From Alistipes senegalensis JC50 (GTDB lineage Bacteria; Bacteroidota; Bacteroidia; Bacteroidales; Rikenellaceae), in contig NZ_CP102252.1 in NCBI RefSeq assembly GCF_025145645.1, forward strand, positions 2,914,001 to 2,978,000: a stretch of 64,000 bases of DNA, given 5' to 3'. Each line of letters starts with the position of its first letter. Within the stretch, counting starts at the first letter, position 1. The notes below the pieces were generated by a model, which was not told where the DNA came from, did not search any database, and saw only the letters and a list, made by a program, of their open reading frames with translations. The position numbers were made by a program, and so were the translations under genes. This document shows positions 16,448 to 27,300 of the stretch, piece by piece.

Positions 16448-18804
16448 CGGTTTTCGGTTGATTGGAATTTGCATTCGAGGGGTTCGCCCGTATAGCGGAC
16501 GGTCTGTTCCGCGGGTTCCGCTCCGGGGCGGAAGACCCGGATGCGGAGCGTCTGCTCCTGCGCCATGCCGGGGTAGGAGCCTTCGCGCGCGGAGATGCGC
16601 AGCGCGGCGTCCGCCTCGGACCAGCCGAGGGTGCAGCGGGCGTATTCGCCCCGCTCGTAGCCGTAGCCGTCCCCGGCGTCGTCGTAGAGCGTGAAGCGGG
16701 CGTCGGCCCCGGTGTAGACGCGGATTTCCAGCTCGGTGTCGGGACCTGCCATGACCGACTCTTTCGCCGCGCCCGTCGGCACGATCGAGCCGCCCCGGGC
16801 GTAGACCGGGAGTTCCGTGAGGCCGCACGCCCGGGTGATGCGCTCCCCGCCGCGGAAAGCCTCGCCCGTGAAGAAGTCGTACCACCATGCGCCGTCGTGG
16901 CGCGGCAGCAGCGTCGTGACCGGCTGGGTCCGGGCCCCGGCGGGCATCGGCTCGAAGACGGGGCGCACGAGCAGCGCGGGGCCGAACAGATAGGCTTCGT
17001 CGTAAGCTGCGACGGCGCGGTCTTCGGGGAAGGCCATGCCCGCGGCCGCGATGAACGAACTGCCGTTCGCCGCAACGTCGTAGGCCGTGGAGTAGACGTA
17101 GGGCGTCAGGCGGTAGCGCAGGTCGATGTATTTCGTCTGGTTGCGGTACCAGACGCTGCGTTCGTCGCCGAACTGCCACACTTCGCGCGGGACGTTGGTC
17201 CCGTGGGCGCGGAAGATCGGCAGGAAGGCTCCGAACTGGAACCAGCGGGCGTAGAGCTCCTTGTAGGCCGGGTCGGCCAGTCCGCGGGGGTAGATGCCGC
17301 CGTTGTCGGTGACGTAGAATCCGCCCGTGTCGAAGGTCCAGTAGGGGAATCCCGACGCCGCGAGGTTGACGCCCGCGGCCAGCTGGCGTTTCATCGTCTC
17401 CCACGAGGCGACGATGTCGCCCGACCACACGGCCGTGCCGTAACGCTGCTGCCCGGCGAATGCCGAGCGGGTGAAGAGCAGCGGACGGCGTTCGGGAGCC
17501 GCCGCGCGCAGACGGCCGTAGAGGTCGCCCGTCCACACCAGCGAATAGGTGTTCAGATAGCGGTGGAAAGCTCCCAGGTGGGTTTTTCCGGCCGATTTGG
17601 TCCGGGCCTCCTGTTTGCGCTGGGTGAATCCCTCGCGGAACGAGGGTTCGGTGGCGTCCATCCACCAGCCGTCGATGCCGGTGTCGAAGAGCCCCGTGCG
17701 GAAGTGGCGCCAGAAGATGTCGCGCGCCGCGGGGTCGTAGGCGTCGAAGACCTTGTATCCGGCCCACGTCCGTTCGTCGAACAGCGCTCCGGCAGCCTCC
17801 AGATCGCGGTACACGGCGGTTTCGGGGCCGAATCCCGGCCACACCGACACCAGCAGCCGCACGCCGTACTCCTCGTGCAGGCGGGTGACGGCGGCTCCGG
17901 GGTTCGGGTAGCGCACGGAGTCCCATTGGAGGGCGTTCCACCGGGGTTTTTCGCCCCAGTACTCCCAGTCCTGCACGATGATGTCGATCGGGATGTGCCG
18001 GCGGCGGTATTCGCTGACCACGCGGGTCAGTTCGTCGAAACTCTTGTAGCGTTCGCGCGACTGCCAGAACCCGAAGGCCCATTTCGGAAGCATCGACGCC
18101 GCGCCGGTCAGCGCACGGTAGCCGCGCACGCATCCTGCGGGATCGCCCCCGTAGACGAACCAGTAATCGACGGCGTCGCCCACCTCCGACGTGAATTCGA
18201 AAACGTCGCCTCCGTCGCGGAACTCCGAGGCCGAATAGTTGTCCCACAGCAGTCCGAAGCCGCGCGTGGAGACCAGATAGGGGTTGACGATGTCTTTGTT
18301 GGCCTGCAACAGCAGGACCGTGTCGCGTTTGTAGTTCAGGGCGCCCGTCTGGTACTGCCCCAGTCCGTACAGCGCCTCGTCGTCGGTCCCGGCGAACCGC
18401 TGGGTCACGGCGTAGCACGCCTCGCCGCCCACGGTGTCGGGACGGAGCGAGCGGGCGGTCTCCGCGAGCAGCAGGGCGTCCGTGCGGGCGTCGCGGAACG
18501 AGAAGAGGCCCCGCGTGCGGTCGAACTCCACCCGGAGCTGCGGCGTGCGGAACGCATAGCCGTGTTCGATGGCCTCGCGGCGCACCTCGACGGGAGCCGC
18601 GGGCACGGAATTCACGACCAGCCGCCGCGTCACGAGGGGCGATCCGGCCGGGCGGACGAGGATGCGCACGGTGTTTTCCGTGCGGAACTCGACGCGGTAG
18701 GCCATGCCCGCCTCGTCGAACGTGAAGGCGTTGCCGTCGCGCGAGGGACCGCCGCAGGCGGTGCAGACGGCGGCCAGCAGCAGGGTGGTGAGCAGGCGCA
18801 TCAT
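16444..18804 (-). CDS. GH31 lipoprotein, alpha-xylosidase/alpha-glucosidase type
   Basis: 786 aa with a lipoprotein signal (LLAAVCTACGG). The GH31 barrel is clear: FWQSRERYKSFDEL, QDWEYWGEK, GIDGWWMDATEP carrying the nucleophile Asp (about residue 400), SGDIVASWETMK carrying the acid/base Asp, and FPYWTFDTGGFY. C-terminal beta-domains follow. GH31 lipoproteins in Bacteroidetes loci are often alpha-xylosidases; the adjacent xylose operon supports that reading, but alpha-glucosidase or alpha-galactosidase activity cannot be excluded. The start MMRLL overlaps the upstream gene by 4 bases. Confidence 0.88.
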   Translation of the reverse strand: MMRLLTTLLLAAVCTACGGPSRDGNAFTFDEAGMAYRVEFRTENTVRILVRPAGSPLVTRRLVVNSVPAAPVEVRREAIEHGYAFRTPQLRVEFDRTRGLFSFRDARTDALLLAETARSLRPDTVGGEACYAVTQRFAGTDDEALYGLGQYQTGALNYKRDTVLLLQANKDIVNPYLVSTRGFGLLWDNYSASEFRDGGDVFEFTSEVGDAVDYWFVYGGDPAGCVRGYRALTGAASMLPKWAFGFWQSRERYKSFDELTRVVSEYRRRHIPIDIIVQDWEYWGEKPRWNALQWDSVRYPNPGAAVTRLHEEYGVRLLVSVWPGFGPETAVYRDLEAAGALFDERTWAGYKVFDAYDPAARDIFWRHFRTGLFDTGIDGWWMDATEPSFREGFTQRKQEARTKSAGKTHLGAFHRYLNTYSLVWTGDLYGRLRAAAPERRPLLFTRSAFAGQQRYGTAVWSGDIVASWETMKRQLAAGVNLAASGFPYWTFDTGGFYVTDNGGIYPRGLADPAYKELYARWFQFGAFLPIFRAHGTNVPREVWQFGDERSVWYRNQTKYIDLRYRLTPYVYSTAYDVAANGSSFIAAAGMAFPEDRAVAAYDEAYLFGPALLVRPVFEPMPAGARTQPVTTLLPRHDGAWWYDFFTGEAFRGGERITRACGLTELPVYARGGSIVPTGAAKESVMAGPDTELEIRVYTGADARFTLYDDAGDGYGYERGEYARCTLGWSEADAALRISAREGSYPGMAQEQTLRIRVFRPGAEPAEQTVRYTGEPLECKFQSTENR

Positions 18805-20612
18805 CGGCTGAGGGTGTAGTGGAAGCTCACGTCGCGCAGCTTCAGTTTGCCTTTGAACATCAGCGTAAAGCCCGGCGTCGTGGCGTAAAGCACGTTTTCG
18901 GGGGCCAGTTCGACCCGCACCCGTTTCCATGTGCCCGTGCCGTCGGTCTTGAACTTGGCGACGGTGGCGAAAATATCCTTGGGCTGACGCTCGGTGCGCG
19001 AGTAGAGGAAGACGAAATCGCCCGTCGGGGCGTCGTCGAAGTATTCGAATTCCAGATAGCCCGTGTGGGTGCGCGCCGCGATCAGCGACCGGACGGCCGT
19101 TTCGGGCAGGTAGACTTTCAGCTCGGGCGAAGCGTACCGGACGCCGTGCACGGCGTCGCTGCTGAAGCGCAGTTCCGATTCCGGAACATCCAGCGTGCGG
19201 TTTTTGAGCGTCTTTTCGAGCGCATCGACGGCCGCTTCGGCCGCGGAGAGCCGTTCGGCGGCCTCCGCATAGCTTCCCCGGGCGATCTCTGCGGCGGCTC
19301 GGTCCAGCAGGGCGTCGGCATCGGCCGTCTTGCGGCGTGCCGCGGCGAGGTATTCGCTCCGTTTGCGCAGGCCGAAGAGCCGTGCGGGAAGCGCGATGCC
19401 CGAAGCGTCCTCCGGCATCTCCTTGAACTGCGCGGCGTAATGCAGCGTCGTGCGCAGTTCGCGGTCGCCGTTCTCCACCGTGGGCTCGATCTCGTGCCCC
19501 TCGGTGTAGTCGCTCCACGAGGCGATGAACATCATGTCGAGGCTGTCGCGCGAAGCCATGCTGAACTCCCACATGCGTTCGTAGGTCCGGCCCCCGTCCC
19601 GCGGGATGTAGTAGAAATGCTGTCCGCCCCAGCCGGCGCAGCCGCGGTTGTCCATGCCCGGCATGACGAATCCCGACTTGACGGTGTAGGCCGGATCGGC
19701 GCTCATCCACACCGAGTCGCGGAACGGCTTCATGAACTCGATGAGGTCGTCCGGTTCGGCGTAGTGGTCCCAATGGGGGTGCGCGGCGTCCATCGGGCGC
19801 ACGCGGGCCGGCAGCCACGCCGTGGGGATCATCCCCAGCTCCTTCCACGACTGGATCTCGGGGCTCCAGCGCACGGGAACGTAGCGGTTCTCTTCGAGCG
19901 TGCCCCACTCGGCCCAGCGGCGCAGCACGGCGGGCTGCGGCATGCCCTCGGGCAGGCGGACCTTCGAGGCGGCATAGGCGTATTCCTCGGGTTGGGCGCC
20001 CGGCCCGAAGAGGTAGAAGACCGGGCGTCCGCCGACGGTCGGGGCCGTCGGGCCCGACAGCACGTTGTCCACCAGATACTGGTAGCAGCGGGCGTAATGC
20101 TCGGTCTTGGCCTCGCGGGTGTCGATTTCGGGGTGCATGCGGGTGATCCAGTCGTAGTAGAGCCAGCCGTCGCACCAGTTGACGCCGATTTCGAAGCCGT
20201 ACTTCGCGGCCACGGGCTGCATGGCTTTCAGCAGTTTGTCGTTCTCGTGGTCCATGAAACCCCATTCGATGAAGAATCCGTCGATGCCCGCGGCCTTGGC
20301 CGAGAGAATCTGGTATTCGATGTAGTCGGGGTCGAGGTTCGACTGCATGCCCGCCTGCGGATAAGCCACGGCGGCGATGTCGTGGCGCCCTGCGGCGTCC
20401 ATGAAGTCGGCGTTGTAGCAGAGCGTTTTGCGCCCGGTTTTCGACTTGGCGGTTTCGGCGTGCATCTCCCAGCGGCCCAGTTTGCCGTCGTGGGCGCGCG
20501 TGTAGCGCACGCCGTGATAGTCGGCGTAGATTTTCTTGCCGTTTTGTGCCGGGGCTGCCGCCGGAAGCAGGAGCAGTGCCGCAGCGGCGAGTGAAATGCG
20601 TAACGGGGTCAT
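18801..20612 (-). CDS. GH71/GH99-like secreted glycoside hydrolase
   Basis: 603 aa with a signal peptide (AAAALLLLPAAAPAQ). The N-terminal two thirds look like the GH71/99-like barrel found in Bacteroidetes: KIYADYHGVRYTR, AGIDGFFIEWGFMDHEN, YGFEIGVNWCDGW, FIASWSDYTEGHEIEP (WxDYxEG is typical). The C-terminal part (about 420-600) is helical and then beta-sandwich-like (KVYLPETAV to FHYTLSR), perhaps a carbohydrate-binding module. Related enzymes cleave alpha-mannan or alpha-1,3-glucan-type bonds internally. The specificity here is unknown. It is the first of the enzyme genes following the SGBP-like gene. Confidence 0.75.
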   Translation of the reverse strand: MTPLRISLAAAALLLLPAAAPAQNGKKIYADYHGVRYTRAHDGKLGRWEMHAETAKSKTGRKTLCYNADFMDAAGRHDIAAVAYPQAGMQSNLDPDYIEYQILSAKAAGIDGFFIEWGFMDHENDKLLKAMQPVAAKYGFEIGVNWCDGWLYYDWITRMHPEIDTREAKTEHYARCYQYLVDNVLSGPTAPTVGGRPVFYLFGPGAQPEEYAYAASKVRLPEGMPQPAVLRRWAEWGTLEENRYVPVRWSPEIQSWKELGMIPTAWLPARVRPMDAAHPHWDHYAEPDDLIEFMKPFRDSVWMSADPAYTVKSGFVMPGMDNRGCAGWGGQHFYYIPRDGGRTYERMWEFSMASRDSLDMMFIASWSDYTEGHEIEPTVENGDRELRTTLHYAAQFKEMPEDASGIALPARLFGLRKRSEYLAAARRKTADADALLDRAAAEIARGSYAEAAERLSAAEAAVDALEKTLKNRTLDVPESELRFSSDAVHGVRYASPELKVYLPETAVRSLIAARTHTGYLEFEYFDDAPTGDFVFLYSRTERQPKDIFATVAKFKTDGTGTWKRVRVELAPENVLYATTPGFTLMFKGKLKLRDVSFHYTLSR

Positions 20613-20695
20613 CGTTTCGGTCTGTTCGGTTTATCGAAGAACGGAAAACCCTCCGGAGAATTGCTCCGGAGGAATTTCCGATTCTGAAAATGCGG

Positions 20696-22240
20696 TTACT
20701 CCTTGGGGAGTTTGACCGCGAAGGTGAATACGCGGGCGTTGGCGTTCGTGCCGATCTTCTCGCCGATCGCAACGAGTTTCATGAGGCCCACTTTGCCGCT
20801 GCCGGCCGAGGACTTCGCACCCGTTTTGAAGGCGATCACGGCGCCGATCAGCTCCTCTTTGCCCTTGATGTTTGAGGACTGGATGGTTCCGGCGTCGATG
20901 GCGGCGATGTCGGCGGCCGTGGCGCTCTCGAAGTCCACGTCCGTGAGCAGTTTGAACCGGGTGGCGTTGAGCCCGCCGAAACTGCCGATGTTCTGGCCGT
21001 TGTACGAGTATTCCGCGTTCTTGCCGTCGGCATTCTCCATCGAGTAGATGCGCACCGACTGGGCGTTGCCGTTCATGTAGTAGACCTTAACGTCGGCGTG
21101 CGACTGCAAGTCGGTGTTTTCCAGACACTCCTGCACGGAGTAGGTCTTCTGGTCGCCCAGCGAGAGCAGGCGTTTCGCCCCGCCGGCAGCTTCCGCACCG
21201 TCGCCCGCCGGAGCCGTGGCGACCGGAATATCCTCGACGTAGTACATGTTGACGCAGGCTTTGGTCGTCGCCGTGGTCGTGCGGCCCACATTGTCCGTGA
21301 CGATCACCTTGACGCCCGACGTGGAGTTGGTGAAGAGCATCTTCTCGGCGTAGTTCAGCTCATTGAGCCTCTCGTAGGTCGTGGTCTTCACCGATGTCTC
21401 GGTCTTGCCCTCCACGCGGAACAGCTCGACCTTGACGACGCCGGCCTGCGACTCGATGGCGATCTCGACGGTTTTTTCCTCGTCCTTGTCGGCCGCGATC
21501 GTCGTTTGGGCGAAGGTCACGACGGGAGGCGGAACGGTCTTGTACTGGATCTGCATCGTCTCGATGCGCACCTGTCCGTAGTTGTCAACGGCCTTGACCT
21601 TGAAGCCTCTGTCGAATTCGTCGAACTCGATCATTTCGTCGAAGGTCCACGATTTCTGCTGATCTTCGTCGGTGAACGTCAGGCTCGTATAGGGTTCCTG
21701 CCCCGAGGTCTTCACGCGGGTGATCTCGATCGACTGCAACAGCGCCGAGGTGTTCACTTCGATGTGCGTGCGGGGCTTCTCGCCGCCGACGGTCTCGTCG
21801 TACGACCATTTTGCGGGCGTGAAGACGATCGAGGGGGCTTCCACAACGTCGATGATCGAGATCGGCATCTTCGCCTCGGCCTTGCGGCCCAGCAGGTCCA
21901 CGGCCTCGATCACGGCCTCGGTGTAGTTCGACTCGTAGTTGATCTCCTCCGCGAGGCTGTAACTCCTGGCGTTGAAGAACTCGGTGACGGTGGTCACGGG
22001 AACCGTCTCCCCGTCCGAGGTGTTGATGCTGAGCGAGACGCTTTTGAGCCCTGCTTCCGATTTGACGATGGCGACGACCGGCAGGTTGTCCACCACGTTG
22101 AGGTCGGCTTCCAGCGTGTCGTAGGCGTAGGTGATGGTCGGTTCGGCGGCCGAAGGGTCGATTCCCTCGTCGTCGTTGCAGGCCGCGAACGACATGACGG
22201 CGAAAATCCCGGCCAGTATCGTGAATAATCTCTTGTTCAT
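20696..22240 (-). CDS. Surface glycan-binding-protein-like lipoprotein (SusE/F position)
   Basis: 514 aa with lipoprotein signal (FAVMSFAACNDDEG; Cys anchor followed by acidic residues, the usual surface-export signal in Bacteroidetes). Several repeated Ig-like/PKD-like beta domains follow (YAYDTLEADLNVVDNLPVVA, PSIVFTPAKWS, VVTFAQTTIAADKDEEK, GVKVIVTDNVGR). No catalytic motif is seen. Its place after SusC, SusD and the fasciclin protein fits a surface glycan-binding protein that helps capture the polysaccharide. The binding specificity is unknown. Confidence 0.7.
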   Translation of the reverse strand: MNKRLFTILAGIFAVMSFAACNDDEGIDPSAAEPTITYAYDTLEADLNVVDNLPVVAIVKSEAGLKSVSLSINTSDGETVPVTTVTEFFNARSYSLAEEINYESNYTEAVIEAVDLLGRKAEAKMPISIIDVVEAPSIVFTPAKWSYDETVGGEKPRTHIEVNTSALLQSIEITRVKTSGQEPYTSLTFTDEDQQKSWTFDEMIEFDEFDRGFKVKAVDNYGQVRIETMQIQYKTVPPPVVTFAQTTIAADKDEEKTVEIAIESQAGVVKVELFRVEGKTETSVKTTTYERLNELNYAEKMLFTNSTSGVKVIVTDNVGRTTTATTKACVNMYYVEDIPVATAPAGDGAEAAGGAKRLLSLGDQKTYSVQECLENTDLQSHADVKVYYMNGNAQSVRIYSMENADGKNAEYSYNGQNIGSFGGLNATRFKLLTDVDFESATAADIAAIDAGTIQSSNIKGKEELIGAVIAFKTGAKSSAGSGKVGLMKLVAIGEKIGTNANARVFTFAVKLPKE

Positions 22241-22270
22241 GGTTTTCGGTGTTTTAATGTTCGTCGTGTC

Positions 22271-22876
22271 CTATTTCCTGTAATAGCAGTAGGAGTCGAA
22301 GACGTGGATCACGCCGTTGGTCGGCATGATGTTGCAGCTCACGGACTTGCGCATAGGCGAGTTGCCGTTCGTGCCCGTGTCGTTCACGATGATCGCTCCG
22401 GCGTCGGCCATCCAGGGGTTCTTGCGCGTGAGCATGGTCATCAGACCCTCTTCGCCGCGGCGCAGCGTCAGCACGAAGATCGCCTCCACGGGAAGCTCTC
22501 CGTAGCCGCTGTAAAAACCGTCGATGATGTGGTAGCGCAGCAGGTTCTGCACGTCCTCCTTCGGGCAGTCGGTGATCTTCGACTTGTCGGGATAGGTGCT
22601 CACGAACGCCTTGACGGCCGTGTTGGTCAGCGCCAGGAAGGTGTATTCGCGGCCGGTCTGGGTGTAGTACTCCTTCATGCCGGCGTATTCGACGGCCGCC
22701 ATGAACTCGCTGAAAATGTCCGTACGGGTTTCGAAATACTCCCACGCCGTCATCGGGATGTGGGGGTCGAGCACCGAATGGTCGTAGTCGGCGTCGGTTT
22801 GCAGTTTCATGTCGCCGCAGGCTGCGGTCAGCGCGACCGCCAGAAGCAACGACAATTTCTTGATTATGGGTTTCAT
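22271..22876 (-). CDS. Fasciclin-domain lipoprotein
   Basis: 201 aa with lipoprotein signal (LAVALTAACGDMKL). One FAS1-like domain: EYFETRTDIFSEFMAAVEYAG, REYTFLALTNTAVKAFVSTY, LLRYHIIDGFYS, and the closing TNGVIHVFDSYCYYRK resembling the conserved NGVIHVID. FAS1 proteins are adhesive/binding modules; in Bacteroidetes polysaccharide loci they often sit next to SusD. It lies 20 bases after susD and 30 before the SGBP-like gene. Confidence 0.8.
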   Translation of the reverse strand: MKPIIKKLSLLLAVALTAACGDMKLQTDADYDHSVLDPHIPMTAWEYFETRTDIFSEFMAAVEYAGMKEYYTQTGREYTFLALTNTAVKAFVSTYPDKSKITDCPKEDVQNLLRYHIIDGFYSGYGELPVEAIFVLTLRRGEEGLMTMLTRKNPWMADAGAIIVNDTGTNGNSPMRKSVSCNIMPTNGVIHVFDSYCYYRK

Positions 22877-22896
22877 GGTACAGGTCGTTTTGGAAA

Positions 22897-24339
22897 TTAT
22901 TTACTCGTTGCGTAGTAGCTGTTCTGCACCAGTTTCTTGTTCTGGTCCAGGTGGGAAAAATGGATCGGGAAGAGTTCGTTGCCGTCCTCCTGGCAGCCGT
23001 TGATCGGGCCCATGACGCTCTTCCAGCGGCCCGTGCGCACGAGGTCGAACCACCGGCGGCCTTCGCCGACCAGTTCGCGCTGGCGCTCGTCGAGGATGAA
23101 GTCCACGAGCTCCTCCTCGTCGGCGAAATCCGCGGCCGAAGGGGTTTCGAGACCGGCGCGCGTGCGGATCGGCTTCACCAGGTCGAGGGCCTCCTCCCAC
23201 TTGCTCTGCCGGGCCTGCGCTTCGGCCTGCAACAGGATCATGTCCGAATAGCGGTAGATGGGGTAGCCCACTTCGCAGGTTCTGTTGAGCGTCGAGGAGA
23301 TGTCGCCCGAGATGTATTTGCGCATCTCCCAGCCCGACTGGTAGTTCTTCGTCACCAGCGGGAAGCGCAGGTCCTTTTCCTGATCGTATTTGGCCAGCAG
23401 CGCCGGCGACATCACGGCGGCGCGGTTGCCCGAGCCCGTGAACCACTGGTACATGTAGCTGTAACCGTTGGTGCCCACCTCGTCCATGTTGAAATGCACG
23501 ATGAAAATGAACTCCTTGGTGCTGTATTCGTCGTTCTCGGGGGTGTTGTCGCTGGCCTTGTTGTTCAGCTCCTCGGCGAACATCTTCTTCCAGGTGCTGA
23601 TGTCGGTTTCGAGGGCCATGAACGACGCGTCGTTCTTCATCTTCTCGATGGTCTGGTCGGCCAGGCTGTATTCCTTGAGCCACATGTAGGTGTCGGCCAT
23701 GATCGCCCACGCGCCGTAGACCGAGATGCGCTTGCGCTCCTTGTTCTTCGTGCGGTCGATCAGCGACTCGGCCTTTTTGGCGTCTTCGAGAACCACTTCG
23801 CGGAGGATGTAGTTCATGTCGGTGCGCTCGCGGTAGATCTCCTGACTGTACTCCTCGTTGGGCTCGGTGAACAGGGGCACGTCGCCCCAGACGCGCACGG
23901 CGTAGAGATAGGCCAGCGCACGCATGCCGTAAGCCTGTCCCAGCAGGTCGTTGCGGTCCGACACCGACGGCATATCGACGCCCGGCAGGTATTTGATGCA
24001 GAGGTTGGCCTGGTTGATGACCTGATAGAGGGCGGTCCACTTCGTGCAGTTGAGGTCGGTGGTCAGCTGGTTGTCGATGACGCGCTGCTGGGTGGCTGCC
24101 GTCGAAGCTCCGGGGGCGAAGTCATCCGAGCGGAATTCGCCCCAGTAGAAGTAGTTTTCGCGCATGGCCGAGCGGAAGAACCCGTAGATCTGGCTCACGC
24201 CGGCCTTGGCTTCGCGCGAAGAGGTCCACATCTGGTCGGCGGGGAGTTCGCTCACGGGCTGTTCGTCGAGGAACGACTCGCACGAGCTGAACCCCGAGGC
24301 CAGCAGGAGGGCTGCAAGTATGTATTTGATCTTTTTCAT
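22897..24339 (-). CDS. SusD-like outer-membrane glycan-binding lipoprotein
   Basis: 480 aa with lipoprotein signal (LLLASGFSSCESFLDEQP). SusD features: the N-terminal FLDEQPVSELPADQMW, TPR-like helices in the first half (QAYGMRALAYLYAVRVWGDVPLF), and the C-terminal RRWFDLVRTGRW and FPIHFSHLDQN. SusD sits as a lid over the SusC channel at the cell surface. The gene is 12 bases downstream of its susC partner. Confidence 0.95.
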   Translation of the reverse strand: MKKIKYILAALLLASGFSSCESFLDEQPVSELPADQMWTSSREAKAGVSQIYGFFRSAMRENYFYWGEFRSDDFAPGASTAATQQRVIDNQLTTDLNCTKWTALYQVINQANLCIKYLPGVDMPSVSDRNDLLGQAYGMRALAYLYAVRVWGDVPLFTEPNEEYSQEIYRERTDMNYILREVVLEDAKKAESLIDRTKNKERKRISVYGAWAIMADTYMWLKEYSLADQTIEKMKNDASFMALETDISTWKKMFAEELNNKASDNTPENDEYSTKEFIFIVHFNMDEVGTNGYSYMYQWFTGSGNRAAVMSPALLAKYDQEKDLRFPLVTKNYQSGWEMRKYISGDISSTLNRTCEVGYPIYRYSDMILLQAEAQARQSKWEEALDLVKPIRTRAGLETPSAADFADEEELVDFILDERQRELVGEGRRWFDLVRTGRWKSVMGPINGCQEDGNELFPIHFSHLDQNKKLVQNSYYATSK

Positions 24340-24351
24340 TGTTGTAAGCCT

Positions 24352-27300
24352 TTAGAATTTAACGTTTATACCTGCGCCGAATTCGCGTTTCATGGGGTAG
24401 CGGTAGGTGTCGCGGCCGATTTGCAGCGGGTTGGACGACGAGAACTCGGGGTCGTAGCCGCTGTAAGAGGTCCACGTCATCAGGTTGTTGCCGAAGATGT
24501 AGACTTGCAGCGCCTTGATGCGCAGCGATTTGATCCAGCGCTCCGGCAGGTCGTAGGACAGACGCACGTTCGACAGGCGGATGTAGTCGGAGTCCTCGAC
24601 GTAGAACGAGTTGGCGTAGCGCGCGTTGTTGTACTCGTCGTTGTAGGGGCGCGGGTAGAGCGCCTGGTCGCCCTGGTGTATCCACATGTTGTTGATCACG
24701 TGGGGCGAAGGGGTCGTCGAGGTGTAGAGGAACATGTTGCGCTGGTGCTCGGCGTAGTTGTAGATCTGCCCGCCGAACGAGTAGTAGAACGACACGAAGA
24801 GACCGAAGTTCTTGTAGGTGAAGTTCGTGCTCAGGCCGCCGGTGTAGGTGGGCAGCGCGTTGCCGATGATCATGCGGTCGTTTTCGTCGATCACGCCGTC
24901 GCGCGAACCCGCGGACTCCTCCCAGTTGACATCGCCGCCGCGGAAGGGTTTGCCGTTGGGCAGTTTCTTCTGCACGTAGCTGCCGTTGTAAACCTGCCCG
25001 TCGAGCGTGTAGTGGCTGAACGAGCCGTTTTCGAAGACCGGCGTGAGCTGCTGCCACGTGTCGGGCGTGAAGGCGTTCGACTCGTCGTAGGGGAAGATGT
25101 TGATCTGCTTGTATCCGTAGAAGTCGCCGATCGAACCGCCCTCGGCCATCCACCAGAGGTCGTTTTCCAGATAGGGTTCGCCCTCGGCGAGTTTCTCGAC
25201 GGTGTTCCAGTTGCGCGAGATGTTGAACGACGCGTTCCAGCGGAAATCCTTCGTGCGGACGAGGTCGCCGGCGATCGAGAACTCGAAACCGCGGTTGCTG
25301 ACCTCGCCGACGTTCGTGCGCATGGTCGAGAATCCGGACTCCTTCGGGAGCTCGCGGTTGGCCAGCAGACCGTCGGTGTACTTGTCGTAGTAGTCGGCCG
25401 TGATGGTCAGGCGGCTGTTGAAGAAGCTCAGGTCAAGACCCACGTCCACCTGGCGGGTCTCCTCCCAGCGCAGGTTGTCCACGGCGAGACGTGCGGGATA
25501 GACGCCGCCCACGCCGTCGTAGATGTCGCCCGTGGCGTAGGAATAGAGGTAGTCGTAGTTGCCGATCTGCTCGTTGCCGGTGATACCCCAGCTGACACGG
25601 ATCTTGGCGTCGTCGAGCGCGCGGCGCGAGAAGCTCATGAAATTCTCGTCCGAGAGGCGCCATGCGGCCGATACCGAGGGGAAGTTGCCCCAGCGGTTGC
25701 CTTTCGAGAAGCGCGACGAACCGTCGCGGCGGAAGGTGGCCTGGATCAGGTATTTCGCCTTGAAGTCGTAGGTCACGCGGGCGAAGAGCGACGCCATCGA
25801 GTGATTCGACTGCCAGGTGCCGGTCTCGTTCAGGGTGAGGTTGGCGGCGAAGGCGTTCATCGTGGGGATGAAGTCCGTCGAGGAGTTGATGCCCGACAGA
25901 ACGGTCTGGTCGGTGCGCCACTGCTGCTCGCTGAAACCCACGAGGGCCGAGAAGTTGTGGTTGCCCCACTTGTTCTTATAGGTGAGGACGTTCTCGTTGA
26001 GCCAGTTCCAGTTGAGGTTGTCGGCGGCGTAGCCGCTGTTGCTCTTCTGCCACTCGTCGGTGATCATGCTCGGGTAGACGCGCTGGCGCTTGTTGAGATA
26101 GAGGTTGGCGTTGATGCTGGTCTGGAACGTCAGCCCCTTGGCGAGCTTCAGTTCGAAGCCCTGGTAGAGGTTGCCCTGATAGTATTCCGTGCGGTCGGTG
26201 GTGTATTTCACCTGTGCCAGCGGGCTCTTCTGGCCCTGGAATACGCCGGCCAGCGTGCCGTCGGGGTAGTAGAGGTTGAAATAGGGGCGGCGCGACAGCA
26301 TCGCGGTCATCAGCTGCCCTTCGTTGATGCCGTTCTTCTGGGAGTAGCCCAGCGATACGCGGCTGTGGAGCGTCAGCCAGTTGGCGGCCGTGTAGTCGGC
26401 GTTGATACGGGCCGTCAGACGCTGGAAATTCGTGTTGGGGACGATACCGCGCTCGTTGTAGTAGCCCGTCGATCCGAAGTATTTCATCCGCTTCGTGCCG
26501 CCGGCGACGCTCAGGTCCACCTGGTCTTTCTGGGCCCACTGGAAAAGCAGGTCCTGATAGTCGTTGTCAACGTTGAACGCTGCGTTCAGCGAGTCGTTGA
26601 TCAGCTGGTTGCTGGCGTTGTCAACGTAGCCCGTCGCGTTGTCCTTATGATAGGTGTCGCGCAGGATGTCGAACTTGCGGCGGTCGGCGCGCGTGGCCTG
26701 CGCGAGTTTGTGGGAGAGTTTGCCCCAGGTGTGGAGGTATTTCACGTCGATGCGCGGTGCTCCCTCCTGACCGCCCTTGGTCGTGATGAGGATGACGCCG
26801 TTGGCCGAACGCGAACCGTACATGGCGGCCGATGCGGCGTCCTTGAGGACCTCGATCGAGGTGATGTCGCCGGGGTTGATGCCGTCGATGTCCTCCATCG
26901 GGATTCCGTCCACCACGTAGAGCGGCTTCACGCCCTCGGCCGAGAAGGTCGAAATACCGCGGATGTTGATCTGCGAGCTTTCGCCCGGCTGTCCCGAACC
27001 TGCGGAGATCTGCACGCCGGCGACCTGTCCCTGCAACGCCTCGAAGACGTTCGCGGGGGCGCGGCGTTCGATGGATTCCGACGAAATGGAGGTGATGGAG
27101 CCCGTCACGTCGCGTTTGCGCATCGTGCCGTAGGCGACGACCATCACTTCGTCGATCTTCTGGGCGTCGGAGTCGAGCGCGACCTCCAGAAAATCGGCGT
27201 TCGCGGTGAGCGTCTTGGTCACATATCCGATGAAGGATACCTGGATGGACGCCCCGCGTTTCGAGAGCGAAAGCGAGAATTTGCCGTCTGCACCGGTCAC

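Noticed and set aside
12915..17075. Minus-strand frame of 1386 codons spanning the esterase, GH2 and GH31 genes
   Set aside because: Only its last 295 codons (from 13802) form a real gene; the rest is an out-of-frame reading of GH2 and GH31.
16444..20772. Minus-strand frame of 1442 codons joining GH31 to upstream sequence
   Set aside because: The real GH31 starts at 18804 with a lipoprotein signal; upstream residues are an out-of-frame reading of the GH71/99-like gene.
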